Assembly (NCBI RefSeq): GCF_002101555.1
Contig: NZ_LQOL01000035.1
Coordinates: 1 to 47,842 of the forward strand
Length of the DNA stretch: 47,842 nucleotides
From: Mycolicibacterium canariasense
Lineage (GTDB): Bacteria > Actinomycetota > Actinomycetes > Mycobacteriales > Mycobacteriaceae
Reading direction: 5' to 3'
Shown: one piece after another, positions 1 through 7,089 of the stretch
Position numbering within the stretch: the stretch's first letter is position 1
How the letters are laid out: each line of letters begins with the position of its first letter
The notes under the pieces: model-generated
Seen by the model: only the letters and a program-made list of their open reading frames with translations
Told to the model about the DNA's origin: nothing
Databases searched by the model: none
Position numbers and translations under genes: made by a program

Positions 1-2
1 GA

Positions 3-788
3 GTTCGCTCTACAGTGGACCACGACCCACCAACCCCAAGTCGCATAGCGACTGGACCACCAAACGGGTCCCCCTCACTGCAACCGATTCCTGATGAGAC
101 GTTCACCCTGCGGATGCTGCGCCGCCGGCTTGCCATCGAACTTGCTTACCGGCCAGCGGGGCTTCTGGCGGCCAAGGTGCAACTCAAACACGTCTCCGTG
201 GTGACCACCGAGGGTTACGCGGCCCGCCCCGGCGGGGCTCAAGCCAAGCTGTGGGCCGAGATCAGCCAGCACGAACAGAGCCGAAACATTGAGCTGACAC
301 TGGAGGCCTTCGCCGACTTCGAGCGGGGGGTCATGCCCGCGGGGCCCGGCGCCCGCGAACTCATCGACTACTTCGGCAGCATCGACGCCCGACTCGACCG
401 CGAGCAGGCATCCCCGAAGGTCCTCCCCAACGATCAACAGCTTCGTAACCTGCTTTCACGACGCGCCAAGACGCTGCATCTAGCTGTGGCGAACTACTGC
501 TGGTTCAGCGACCCCGCCCGTGCCCTGTGCCTGAAGATTGCAGGGACACCAACCGCCGAGAAGCCCCTGATCGGTATGTGCGACGCAGCTCGCTGCCCAC
601 AGGCAACCCACCACGCTCGTCACCGCGACACGTGGTCGGAAGCCGTGAAATCGACAACGACTTTCCTGGGCTCATTGAGCAAGACCCAGAAAACCGAACG
701 TCAACGCCTGCAGTCCGAACTGAGCCGCGCTCAACGGGTGATCGACGGCATCGATGCTGCCAGCACCGGCGGCCAGCAGGATCCCTAG
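3..788 (+). CDS. Tyrosine recombinase/integrase, C-terminal part (5' end outside window)
   Basis: The frame is open to the left edge, so only the end of the gene is present; a GTG at 15 is probably internal. Counting from that GTG, residues about 30-70 look like the C-terminal catalytic box of phage/transposon integrases: an LRRRLAIEL helix, LKHVSVVTTEGYA with H59, and a tyrosine at Y68 followed by AARPGG. The long tail beyond the tyrosine (about 190 residues, with CWF and C-x4-CPQATHH cysteine/histidine clusters) is typical of a large actinobacterial integrase subgroup, from memory. The coiled-coil gene at 801 follows within 15 bp and probably belongs to the same mobile unit. The role, DNA strand exchange for integration or transposition, is inferred from the family. 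Confidence 0.75.
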   Translation, partial: VRSTVDHDPPTPSRIATGPPNGSPSLQPIPDETFTLRMLRRRLAIELAYRPAGLLAAKVQLKHVSVVTTEGYAARPGGAQAKLWAEISQHEQSRNIELTLEAFADFERGVMPAGPGARELIDYFGSIDARLDREQASPKVLPNDQQLRNLLSRRAKTLHLAVANYCWFSDPARALCLKIAGTPTAEKPLIGMCDAARCPQATHHARHRDTWSEAVKSTTTFLGSLSKTQKTERQRLQSELSRAQRVIDGIDAASTGGQQDP

Positions 789-800
789 AGACGCCGACAC

Positions 801-1235
801 ATGGGCCGAGTTAGCCAACAGCAGCGCGAACAAATCGAATCGCGCATCAGGGCCGCCTCCGACAGGCTGCTGCGCGGAGACATACCCGCAGGAGGTGGTT
901 GCGACGTAAAGACGCTCGCTGCAGAGTCTGGAGTCACTCGCGCCGCTCTCTACAGCACCTATCTGCACCTCAAGGAAGAATTCGAAGCGCGGCGCGAACG
1001 CCAGCGCGCCCTCAACATCGACAACGACCAACGGGAAAAACAAATTCGGCGGTTGAAGGACGAGGTCGTCAAGCTGCGCCAATGGTTGGCTGACCGCGAT
1101 GCCGACATCGCCACCCACGAGCAATTCCGCAAAAGCGCAATCTCTCGACTGGCCGCCCAACACGACGAGATCGTCCGGTTACGCGACGCCCTAGCCGACA
1201 ACGACAACGTCCGTGGTCTGCCCAGGCGTAGCTGA
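801..1235 (+). CDS. Small coiled-coil DNA-binding protein, partner of the integrase (TnpC/DUF6262-like)
   Basis: A 144-residue charged protein. Residues about 35-60 (VKTLAAESGVTRAALYSTY) read as a helix-turn-helix, followed by a long heptad-rich coiled coil (about 65-135) full of Glu, Arg and Lys. It starts 12 bp after the integrase stop, so the two are likely co-transcribed. Small HTH plus coiled-coil proteins of this sort accompany multi-subunit tyrosine recombinase transposons such as Tn554, where TnpC helps orient transposition. That assignment is inferred from layout and fold; the family name is tentative. Confidence 0.55.
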   Translation: MGRVSQQQREQIESRIRAASDRLLRGDIPAGGGCDVKTLAAESGVTRAALYSTYLHLKEEFEARRERQRALNIDNDQREKQIRRLKDEVVKLRQWLADRDADIATHEQFRKSAISRLAAQHDEIVRLRDALADNDNVRGLPRRS

Positions 1236-1319
1236 TCAGCCATGCACGTCTCCTCAGATGCCTTTGGCCCCCAGAATCCATGTGAGGCGAAGGTACCCGA
1301 GAGGGCAAGGACAGCCCGT

Positions 1320-1337
1320 TGAGGTGGTTCCACCTCA
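1320..1337. terminator. Hairpin between convergent genes
   Basis: A perfect 8-bp inverted repeat, TGAGGTGG-tt-CCACCTCA. It sits between the coiled-coil gene ending at 1235 and the convergent small basic gene, whose stop codon lies in the right arm. There is no T-tract, as is usual in mycobacteria. A bidirectional terminator is the likeliest role. Confidence 0.4.
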
Positions 1338-1508
1338 GCGCTTCGGCGACTGCTGCTTCGCGAGGTACGCCTTGACCGCCGCAGAACGTCGATGATCCGC
1401 CGGAATCACCCTGCCCTCCAGCTTGGCGGAAGCTTTTGTAGCTCGGGCGCCGGCCTTCTTGGCGGCCGCTGCGGATACGACCACCTTCTTGGGTGTCCGC
1501 TCCGCCAT
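1335..1508 (-). CDS. Small basic Ala/Lys-rich protein, function unknown
   Basis: A 57-residue protein starting MAERTPKKVV. The open frame runs further upstream, but this ATG at 1508 has a strong ribosome site (GGAGG, about 8 nt upstream) and the sequence before it looks non-coding. It is rich in Lys, Arg and Ala (AAAAKKAGARATKASAKL) with a C-terminal SAAVKAYLAKQQ helix, which recalls nucleoid-associated or DNA-condensing tails, but no family is recognised. It lies between the integrase unit and the divergent SIR2-like gene, so it may be a mobile-element accessory protein. That role is a guess from composition only. Confidence 0.5.
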   Translation of the reverse strand: MAERTPKKVVVSAAAAKKAGARATKASAKLEGRVIPADHRRSAAVKAYLAKQQSPKR

Positions 1509-1731
1509 CACCACACCTCCGCCAATCAATAGATTAGGCCGACGGTACTGCTGGCGGCCGAGCCTGACCACCAATTTTTGCCGACACGGAGCCAGCGTGA
1601 CTGTCCCACAACTGCCCGAAACTCCTAGGGGTATAGAGAACACCGCGTGTCTCACTGCTGCGCTGTCTGCACTCAATGAGACAGTCGATATGTGACCGCC
1701 AACGGTCCGTACGAGCAGGAAGGCTCCGGGT

Positions 1732-3207
1732 TTGAGCGTTGCGGTCGTCGACCTTGGCACCTTCTCTCGCCAGTGGGCCGTAGAGGGTCGGCGGATCGCA
1801 TGGCTGTTCGGTGCGGGCGCAAGTGCCTCGGCTCAAGTCCCGACCGCTGGCCGGGTCGTCCTTGATCTCCTGTCGCGGTTGTACGCCGACGCACATCACC
1901 TCGTCCACCAGGACCTGAACCTTGGCGACGAAGATACGCGGCGGTCGATCCTCGCCTACTACGACGGCATAAACGGCATGCCTCCCATCGGTGATCCCAG
2001 CGACTACAGCACCGCCTTCTCCCTGGCTCTGCCCGACGATGGGCCCCGACGTCAGTACCTCCGTGGCCTGTTCCAGGACCGTTTGCCCTCGTATGGGCAA
2101 CGCGTGCTCGGCGCCCTGATCGCCGAGGGGTTCGTCGACCTCGGGCTGACGACAAACTTCGACGACCTCGTCGAGCAGGCGGCCGAGAGTGCGCGAGCGG
2201 CGCTCACAACCTCGTCGCGTCCGCGCCTGGGGATCGCAGCGCTTGGTGATCCTGCGCGGGCCAGTCTCGCGCTGAGTGACGATGACTTCCCCCTGCTAGT
2301 CAAGCTGCACGGCGACTTTCGCGAGCACGCACTGAAGAACCTCGAAAGTGAGCTTCAATCACAAGACGCCAAGCTGCGTCAGGCGTTCCTCGACAGCAGC
2401 CGTCGGTTCGGCCTGGCCGTCATCGGGTACAGCGGCCGGGACGCCAGCGTGATGACGATGCTCAACGACGCCGTCGCAATCGCTGACGCGCTTCCCGGCG
2501 GGCTGTGGTGGCTGACGCGCGACCCGAGCAGTGCACTGCCAGCGGTCGCCGAGTTGATGGAACGGGCCGATGCGGCCGGAGTGACGGCTCGCTTGGTCAC
2601 CATCGAGAACTTCGATGAGACGTTCGCAAGTCTCGGCAGGACAGCCACCCTCAAACCGGCTCTGCGCTCGCACGTCGATCAGCTGCGTACGACTGCGCGC
2701 GTCGTGGACGCCGCCCTCCCAGCCATCGAGGCCGGCGACTTCCCGATCTTGCGTATGAATGCGCTGCCGATCCTGAGTTCGCCGACCCGCGCCCTTTAGG
2801 CCACGCTGCAACCGCGCACGACGCTCGATGCGGTTCGTGATGGACTCCACGCCGCGCGTTGGCGAGGAGCCCTGGCCACGTCTGGTGAGCGCGTTCTCGC
2901 CCTTGGCAGTGCAACGCAGCTCGCCTCCGCGCTTCCCCTGGCGGGTCTGCCGTCTGGGGTCACGATCAACTGCCATCGAGAGAATGCGCCGACTCTGGAG
3001 CGAGCGGTGACCTCCGAGGCCCTGACGCGCGGCCTGGCACGCCGCCTGCCCGTACGAGCGCTGATCCGCGACCGAGGGCATCAGTTGGTCATCAGGCCCG
3101 TGAGCGCCGACCGGCCCGACTCCGCTGCCCAAGCCTCAGCCAGTTCACTCGCCCAGTCGACAGCTGTCGAGTCAACCCATGATGTCGCCCGACATGACAG
3201 AAAGTGA
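1732..3207 (+). pseudogene. SIR2-like NADase-type protein interrupted by one in-frame TAG
   Basis: The first part (1732-2799, TTG start, AGGAAGG 8 nt upstream) encodes 355 residues of a SIR2-like domain: GAGAS at 27-31 for dinucleotide binding, TTNFDD at 140-145, KLHGD with H193, then VIGYSGRD. The Asn and His are the residues SIR2 NADases use. A TAG at 2797-2799 ends it, but the same frame stays open for another 135 codons to 3207, with protein-like content continuing across the stop (PTRAL, stop, ATLQPRTTLDAVRDGL). The full product would be about 491 residues. SIR2 proteins of this kind often act in phage defence by depleting NAD, and the integrase nearby fits a defence cargo. Whether the 355-residue form works alone is unknown. 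Confidence 0.65.
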
Positions 3208-3317
3208 GACATCGTCAACTGCGGAAACATCTGGTCGGCACTGGGCAGGTACGCTCTTCGGTTGGTCTGTGCCGCATCCCAGCCCGGCAACTTCAGAGCT
3301 AAAGAACCTCGCCAACA

Positions 3318-3899
3318 CTAGGATTCCGACAGAAGGCGATTCAGCAGCGGTCTTAGGTCGTCGGCGAGTAAAGCCATCAGGTAGACCGCTGCCACTCGGT
3401 GTTGGCGATCAAGCACCATGGTGGTGGGAACCACACTGGTGGGATAGTTGCGGCCCAGGGCGATGAGGGTGCGCATCTCGGGGTCGAAGATGGATGGGTA
3501 GCTGACGTTGCGGTCGGTCTTGAAGTCACGTGCTGCCTGGAGATCGTCGCGAACGTCGATGCCAAGGAACTCGACGCCGCGGGAACGGTATTCATTAAAG
3601 GCCAGTTCGAGTTCGGGAGTCTCGGTGCGGCACGGGGCACACCATGATCCCCAAACGTTGATGACGACGATCTTGCCGGTGAAGTCGGACAGGCTGACGG
3701 TTTCGTCTGTCATCAGATCCGGACCGCTCAACGCTCCGATAGTGCTTCGCGAGTCCGCTGGGTCGTAGTAGATGACTGTCTTGCCGCCGGGCGATACGAA
3801 GTCGAAGTTCCCAGCTTGCGCACCAGTTCCCGCGTTCGAGCAGGCAGACAGTAGTGTCAGGATCGCGACCATGAGGACCGCCAGTCGCACGGTGCTCAT
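3318..3899 (-). CDS. TlpA/ResA-like thioredoxin-fold lipoprotein
   Basis: A 193-residue secreted thiol-disulfide oxidoreductase. From the ATG at 3899 (AAAGGAACG 8 nt upstream, preferred over ATG 3926) it has a signal sequence ending in the lipobox LLSAC, so it should be a membrane-anchored lipoprotein. The thioredoxin fold follows, with WGSWCAPC as the redox centre and SVVPTTMVLD supplying the cis-proline loop. This family keeps cytochrome c haem-binding cysteines reduced, receiving electrons from CcdA, which is encoded at 6298 on the other strand. An operator-like repeat at 3957-3975 lies just upstream. Lnt, which acylates lipoproteins, is encoded directly upstream on the same strand. Confidence 0.85.
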   Translation of the reverse strand: MSTVRLAVLMVAILTLLSACSNAGTGAQAGNFDFVSPGGKTVIYYDPADSRSTIGALSGPDLMTDETVSLSDFTGKIVVINVWGSWCAPCRTETPELELAFNEYRSRGVEFLGIDVRDDLQAARDFKTDRNVSYPSIFDPEMRTLIALGRNYPTSVVPTTMVLDRQHRVAAVYLMALLADDLRPLLNRLLSES

Positions 3900-3956
3900 A
3901 CGTTCGTTCCTTTGCTTTCTGGCCATCTTTCCTCTGCATCATCGGGATTCACGTAC

Positions 3957-3975
3957 CTACTATCTCGAATAGTAG
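3957..3975. promoter_or_regulatory. Operator-like inverted repeat upstream of the tlpA-like gene
   Basis: CTACTAT-ctcga-ATAGTAG, a perfect 7-bp inverted repeat with a 5-nt spacer. It lies in the gap between the lnt stop (4009) and the TlpA-like start (3899). Its core TACTA-N7-TAGTA is identical to that of the repeat at 6256-6278 between the CadC-like regulator and ccdA. The shape fits an ArsR/SmtB operator. Assigning the CadC-like protein as the binder is inference. Confidence 0.55.
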
Positions 3976-4008
3976 ATACTCGTGGTCGGGCCGACGGACT
4001 TGCTCGCA

Positions 4009-5658
4009 TCATCCGCTTGACGATTTGCGCCACGACGGCGTGTAGCGCTGGATCGCCGCTAACAAGAGCGCAGCGATTGCCAAAGCGGTGACAACCCCGT
4101 GAATGATCGGGGTCCACCGCGTGGCCGGGGTGAGTTCGTCGTTGAGTTCAATGCGGCTGATCAGATAGTCGGCGGTGAAGAAGGCTGTCTCATCGACAAC
4201 CCGGCCGTCCGGCGTGATGATGGCGCTGACGCCGGTGGTGCCTGCCACCACGACCGGCCGTCGGTGCTCGAAGGCGCGAATCTTCGCGAACGCGAGAAAC
4301 TGCCGACTCATAGTTTCGTTGAAGGTGGCGTTGTTGGTCGGGATGACCAACACCTGGGCGCCGTTACGAACTGATTCACGAGGAGCACGGTCGAAAACCG
4401 CCTCCCAACAGGTAGCGACTCCGACGGAGACATCGGCGGCTTCGACGACACCGGAGCCGGCACCGGGAACGAAGAAGCCGGCGCGCTCCGCATAATCGGA
4501 GAAGAGCCGGAAGAACCCTCTCCACGGTAGATATTCACCGAACGGTTGCAGGATCTTCTTGTCGTGGCGGGCGCCGGGTCCGTCCTCGGGTGACCAGAGA
4601 ATCATGGTGTTCGAGGTGGATCTGGGGTCGGTGCTTTGTGGTGGGTTGCTCAGGACCGCGCCGATCAGAATGGGTGCGTTGATCGCCCGTGCAGCAGTGT
4701 CGATTTGTTGCGCTGCATCGTTGTTGATCAATGGGTCGATGTCGGAGGAGTTTTCCGGCCACACCACCAGATCGGGTTGGGGCGCGCTACTGGCGCGAAC
4801 GTCGTCGGCGAGACGCAGAGTCTGCTGAACGTGGTTGTCCAGCACGGCGCGCCGCTGTGCGTTGAAGTCCAGGCCGAGGCGCGGCACGTTGCCCTGCACC
4901 GCCGCAACCACCAGAGTCTGTTTCTCACGATCCGAACGCCAGGGCTCCCAGGCGAGTCCGGTGAGGGCCGCCAGACACAGTGCCGTTGACAGCGCGACTA
5001 CCGCGCTGCGCCGTCGGTGTGGACCCGGACCAACGAGCACCGCCGTGACGGTGAAACCGATCAGCGTCGTGGTGAACGAGATCAGGGAAGGTCCTCCCCA
5101 GGGTGCCAGTTGCGCCAGCGGCCCGCTGGATTGGCCGAAAGCCAGTACACCCCAAGGGAATCCGCCGAAGGGCACGGCACTCTTCAACAGTTCCACAGCG
5201 ACCCACCAGGTGGCCCACCACATCGGCCAACCCGGTTGATCGCGCAGTGCCACGGCGGCGGCACCGAACAGTGCAGTAAACGCCGCGCACAGAGTGCTCA
5301 AAGCCAACCACGGAACCATGCCGACCAGAGCACCGGTCCACGGCAACAGAGGCAGGTAAAACGCCACGCCGAAGACGAAGCCAAAGCCCAGGCCGCCGAG
5401 CACTGTGGTGTTGCGGTGGGCCAGGACCCAGCCCAGCAGAGCGAGTCCGGCGAAAGCGGCGGGCCACCAGTCTGTCGGTGGAAAGCTGCTCCACAGCAAC
5501 CCGCCGCCGGCGACAACGGCGATCAGCCCACGAGGGATCAGCCGACGAGGATCGCATCGAGCGCCCGGTGAACCGGTGCCTGGCGCCGCGACAGCGGTGG
5601 GGAGGGTGTCCATATTTGGCTGCTCGGCGGGTTCACCGGCTATGTTCCGGCCACTCAC
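4009..5658 (-). CDS. lnt: Apolipoprotein N-acyltransferase
   Basis: Lnt transfers an acyl chain from phospholipid to the N-terminal cysteine of processed lipoproteins at the outer face of the membrane. The 549-residue frame has a hydrophobic multi-span N-terminal half (about residues 40-250) and a C-terminal CN-hydrolase domain with the catalytic triad visible: Glu in LVVWPENS, Lys in DKKILQPFGEYLP and Cys in GVATCWEAVF. A last membrane helix lies near the C-terminus (VVTALAIAALLLAAI). A GTG start at 5658 follows a GGGGGG stretch; ATG 5613 is an alternative. Mycobacteria carry a chromosomal Lnt (with Ppm1), so this is probably an additional copy. It sits in a metal-sensor-linked module and may have displaced an ATPase gene, whose relic lies just upstream. 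Confidence 0.9.
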   Translation of the reverse strand: MSGRNIAGEPAEQPNMDTLPTAVAAPGTGSPGARCDPRRLIPRGLIAVVAGGGLLWSSFPPTDWWPAAFAGLALLGWVLAHRNTTVLGGLGFGFVFGVAFYLPLLPWTGALVGMVPWLALSTLCAAFTALFGAAAVALRDQPGWPMWWATWWVAVELLKSAVPFGGFPWGVLAFGQSSGPLAQLAPWGGPSLISFTTTLIGFTVTAVLVGPGPHRRRSAVVALSTALCLAALTGLAWEPWRSDREKQTLVVAAVQGNVPRLGLDFNAQRRAVLDNHVQQTLRLADDVRASSAPQPDLVVWPENSSDIDPLINNDAAQQIDTAARAINAPILIGAVLSNPPQSTDPRSTSNTMILWSPEDGPGARHDKKILQPFGEYLPWRGFFRLFSDYAERAGFFVPGAGSGVVEAADVSVGVATCWEAVFDRAPRESVRNGAQVLVIPTNNATFNETMSRQFLAFAKIRAFEHRRPVVVAGTTGVSAIITPDGRVVDETAFFTADYLISRIELNDELTPATRWTPIIHGVVTALAIAALLLAAIQRYTPSWRKSSSG

Positions 5659-5809
5659 CCCCCACGAACATCGGACTCGACCGAGGCGGGTTCATCCTTG
5701 GCCACGCCACGGCCTGCAATTCATGTACCTGCCAAAGCTTTTCAGGTCCGGACTCGGGTTCGCCGGACTGCTGACCCTCAGGCTGCGGTCCGCAGCACGC
5801 ATCAGACAC
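5633..5809 (-). pseudogene. Relic of a CadA-type P-type ATPase N-terminus
   Basis: A 58-codon frame starting GTG at 5809, overlapping the end of the CadC-like regulator gene. Its first 33 residues (SDACCGPQPEG, then PEKLWQVHELQAVAW) closely resemble the N-terminus of the intact metal ATPase at 18944-20911 (SDACGCG, then PERLWQIKELQFAAL), and then the similarity stops. The same ArsR-then-ATPase overlap occurs at the intact locus. This looks like the stump left when an ATPase gene downstream of the regulator was lost and lnt took its place. Alternatively it could be a short expressed peptide. Confidence 0.55.
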
Positions 5810-6179
5810 GATTGACCCCCTCAACGCGAACCGAAGCGAGTACGGCGGCAGTCAAGTGGACGCCGAGCGGGGTGAGCCGATACATCACCAGCTTGCCGTC
5901 GCGGCGAGAAGCGACCAAAGCGGCGTTCTTCAACTGCCGCAGATGATGTGACACCAGGTTCTGCGCCGAGCCGACCACCCAGGCCATATCGCAGACACAC
6001 AACTCATCACCGTTGCTCAACGCCGTCGCGATCATCAGGCGGGTGGGATCGCTCAGCGCCTTGGCGGCTGAGGCCGCCGACTCCACCTTGCTCGGTGCCG
6101 GCAGCGAGGCACGGATGGCTTCGGCGTGCGGCAGATCAAGACACAACAGATCGCAGCTGTCGACAGGCGGATCAGTCAT
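5802..6179 (-). CDS. CadC-like ArsR/SmtB metal-sensing repressor
   Basis: A 125-residue winged-helix repressor that should release DNA on binding soft metals. It carries the CadC-type ligand set: an N-terminal pair in CDLLC (C9 and C13) and ELCVCD (C61 and C63), the alpha3N site used for Cd/Pb (and Bi/Zn) in CadC. The recognition helix is SAQNLVSHHLRQLKNAAL and the wing is SRRDGKLVMYRL. It is divergent from ccdA, with a 23-bp operator-like repeat (6256-6278) in the 118-bp gap. Downstream on its own strand are the ATPase relic, lnt and the TlpA-like lipoprotein gene. Metal identity is inferred from the cysteines. Confidence 0.88.
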   Translation of the reverse strand: MTDPPVDSCDLLCLDLPHAEAIRASLPAPSKVESAASAAKALSDPTRLMIATALSNGDELCVCDMAWVVGSAQNLVSHHLRQLKNAALVASRRDGKLVMYRLTPLGVHLTAAVLASVRVEGVNRV

Positions 6180-6255
6180 GGCAACATACTAACGGACGTT
6201 GAGATGGTCCTCGCGGGCTCGGGCCATGAGAACGTGCGGGGCAGTTATGGTTCTA

Positions 6256-6278
6256 ACTTACTACTCTATGTAGTAAGT
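6256..6278. promoter_or_regulatory. Operator-like inverted repeat between the CadC-like regulator and ccdA
   Basis: ACTTACTAC-tctat-GTAGTAAGT, a perfect 9-bp inverted repeat with a 5-nt spacer, centred about 30 bp before the ccdA start and 88 bp before the regulator start. It shares the core TACTA-N7-TAGTA with the repeat at 3957-3975. The position suits autoregulation plus control of the ccdA-resB transcript by the adjacent ArsR/SmtB protein. Confidence 0.65.
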
Positions 6279-6297
6279 ACGTAGATTTCTTGAGGAT

Positions 6298-7089
6298 GTG
6301 GTTCGACATGCATTGGCGCCGATGAACGGTTTCACCGAGATCGCAATGTCAGGCAATATTGTGCCGGCACTGCTGGTGTCGGTGCTGGCTGGGATTGTGT
6401 CGTTCGCGTCTCCGTGCGTGGTGCCCCTGGTGCCGGGGTATCTGTCCTATCTCGCTGCCGTGGTTGGCGTCGACGAGGACAGCCGATTTAGATCACGTGG
6501 GGTGCGTTTACGGGTCGCCGGTGCCGCAGGGCTGTTCATCCTTGGTTTCACCGTGGTATTCCTGATGGGCACCATCGCGATTTTGGGCCTTACCTCCACA
6601 GTCATCAGCAACCAGTTGCTGCTGCAGCGGATTGGCGGTGTCCTCACGATCGTGATGGGCCTGGTGTTCATGGGCTTCATCCCGGCACTGCAGCGCCAGG
6701 CCCGGTTCACGCCGAAGGCGGTGTCCACCGTCGGCGGTGCCCCGCTACTCGGGGCGGTCTTCGGGCTCGGCTGGACGCCGTGTCTGGGACCTACGCTCAC
6801 CGGTGTCATCGCGGTCGCCTCGGCCACCGAGGGATCGAACATCGCCCGCGGTGTGGTGCTGGTCATTGCCTACTGTCTGGGTCTGGGTATTCCGTTCCTC
6901 CTACTCGCATTGGGTTCAGTACGTGCGGTACATGCGCTGGGGTGGCTTCGCCGGCACACCAGGACGATTCAGATTTTCGGGGGTGTCCTGCTCGTCGCCG
7001 TGGGATTGGCTTTGGTGACCGGCTTGTGGAACGAGTTCGTCACCTGGATCCGTGACGCGTTCGTCACCAACACCACGTTGCCGATATGA
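6298..7089 (+). CDS. ccdA: Cytochrome c biogenesis protein CcdA (transmembrane electron carrier)
   Basis: CcdA moves reducing equivalents from cytoplasmic thioredoxin across the membrane to periplasmic thioredoxin-fold proteins such as the TlpA-like lipoprotein encoded at 3318. The 263-residue frame shows about six membrane helices and the two conserved cysteine motifs of the family: SFASPCVVPLVPGYL in the first helix and GLGWTPCLGPTL in the fourth. The start is uncertain: GTG 6298 has GAGGA very close by, while ATG 6322 and ATG 6346 lack good ribosome sites. It overlaps resB by 4 bp (ATGA), so the two are translationally coupled. The operator at 6256-6278 lies just upstream. Confidence 0.9.
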   Translation: MVRHALAPMNGFTEIAMSGNIVPALLVSVLAGIVSFASPCVVPLVPGYLSYLAAVVGVDEDSRFRSRGVRLRVAGAAGLFILGFTVVFLMGTIAILGLTSTVISNQLLLQRIGGVLTIVMGLVFMGFIPALQRQARFTPKAVSTVGGAPLLGAVFGLGWTPCLGPTLTGVIAVASATEGSNIARGVVLVIAYCLGLGIPFLLLALGSVRAVHALGWLRRHTRTIQIFGGVLLVAVGLALVTGLWNEFVTWIRDAFVTNTTLPI

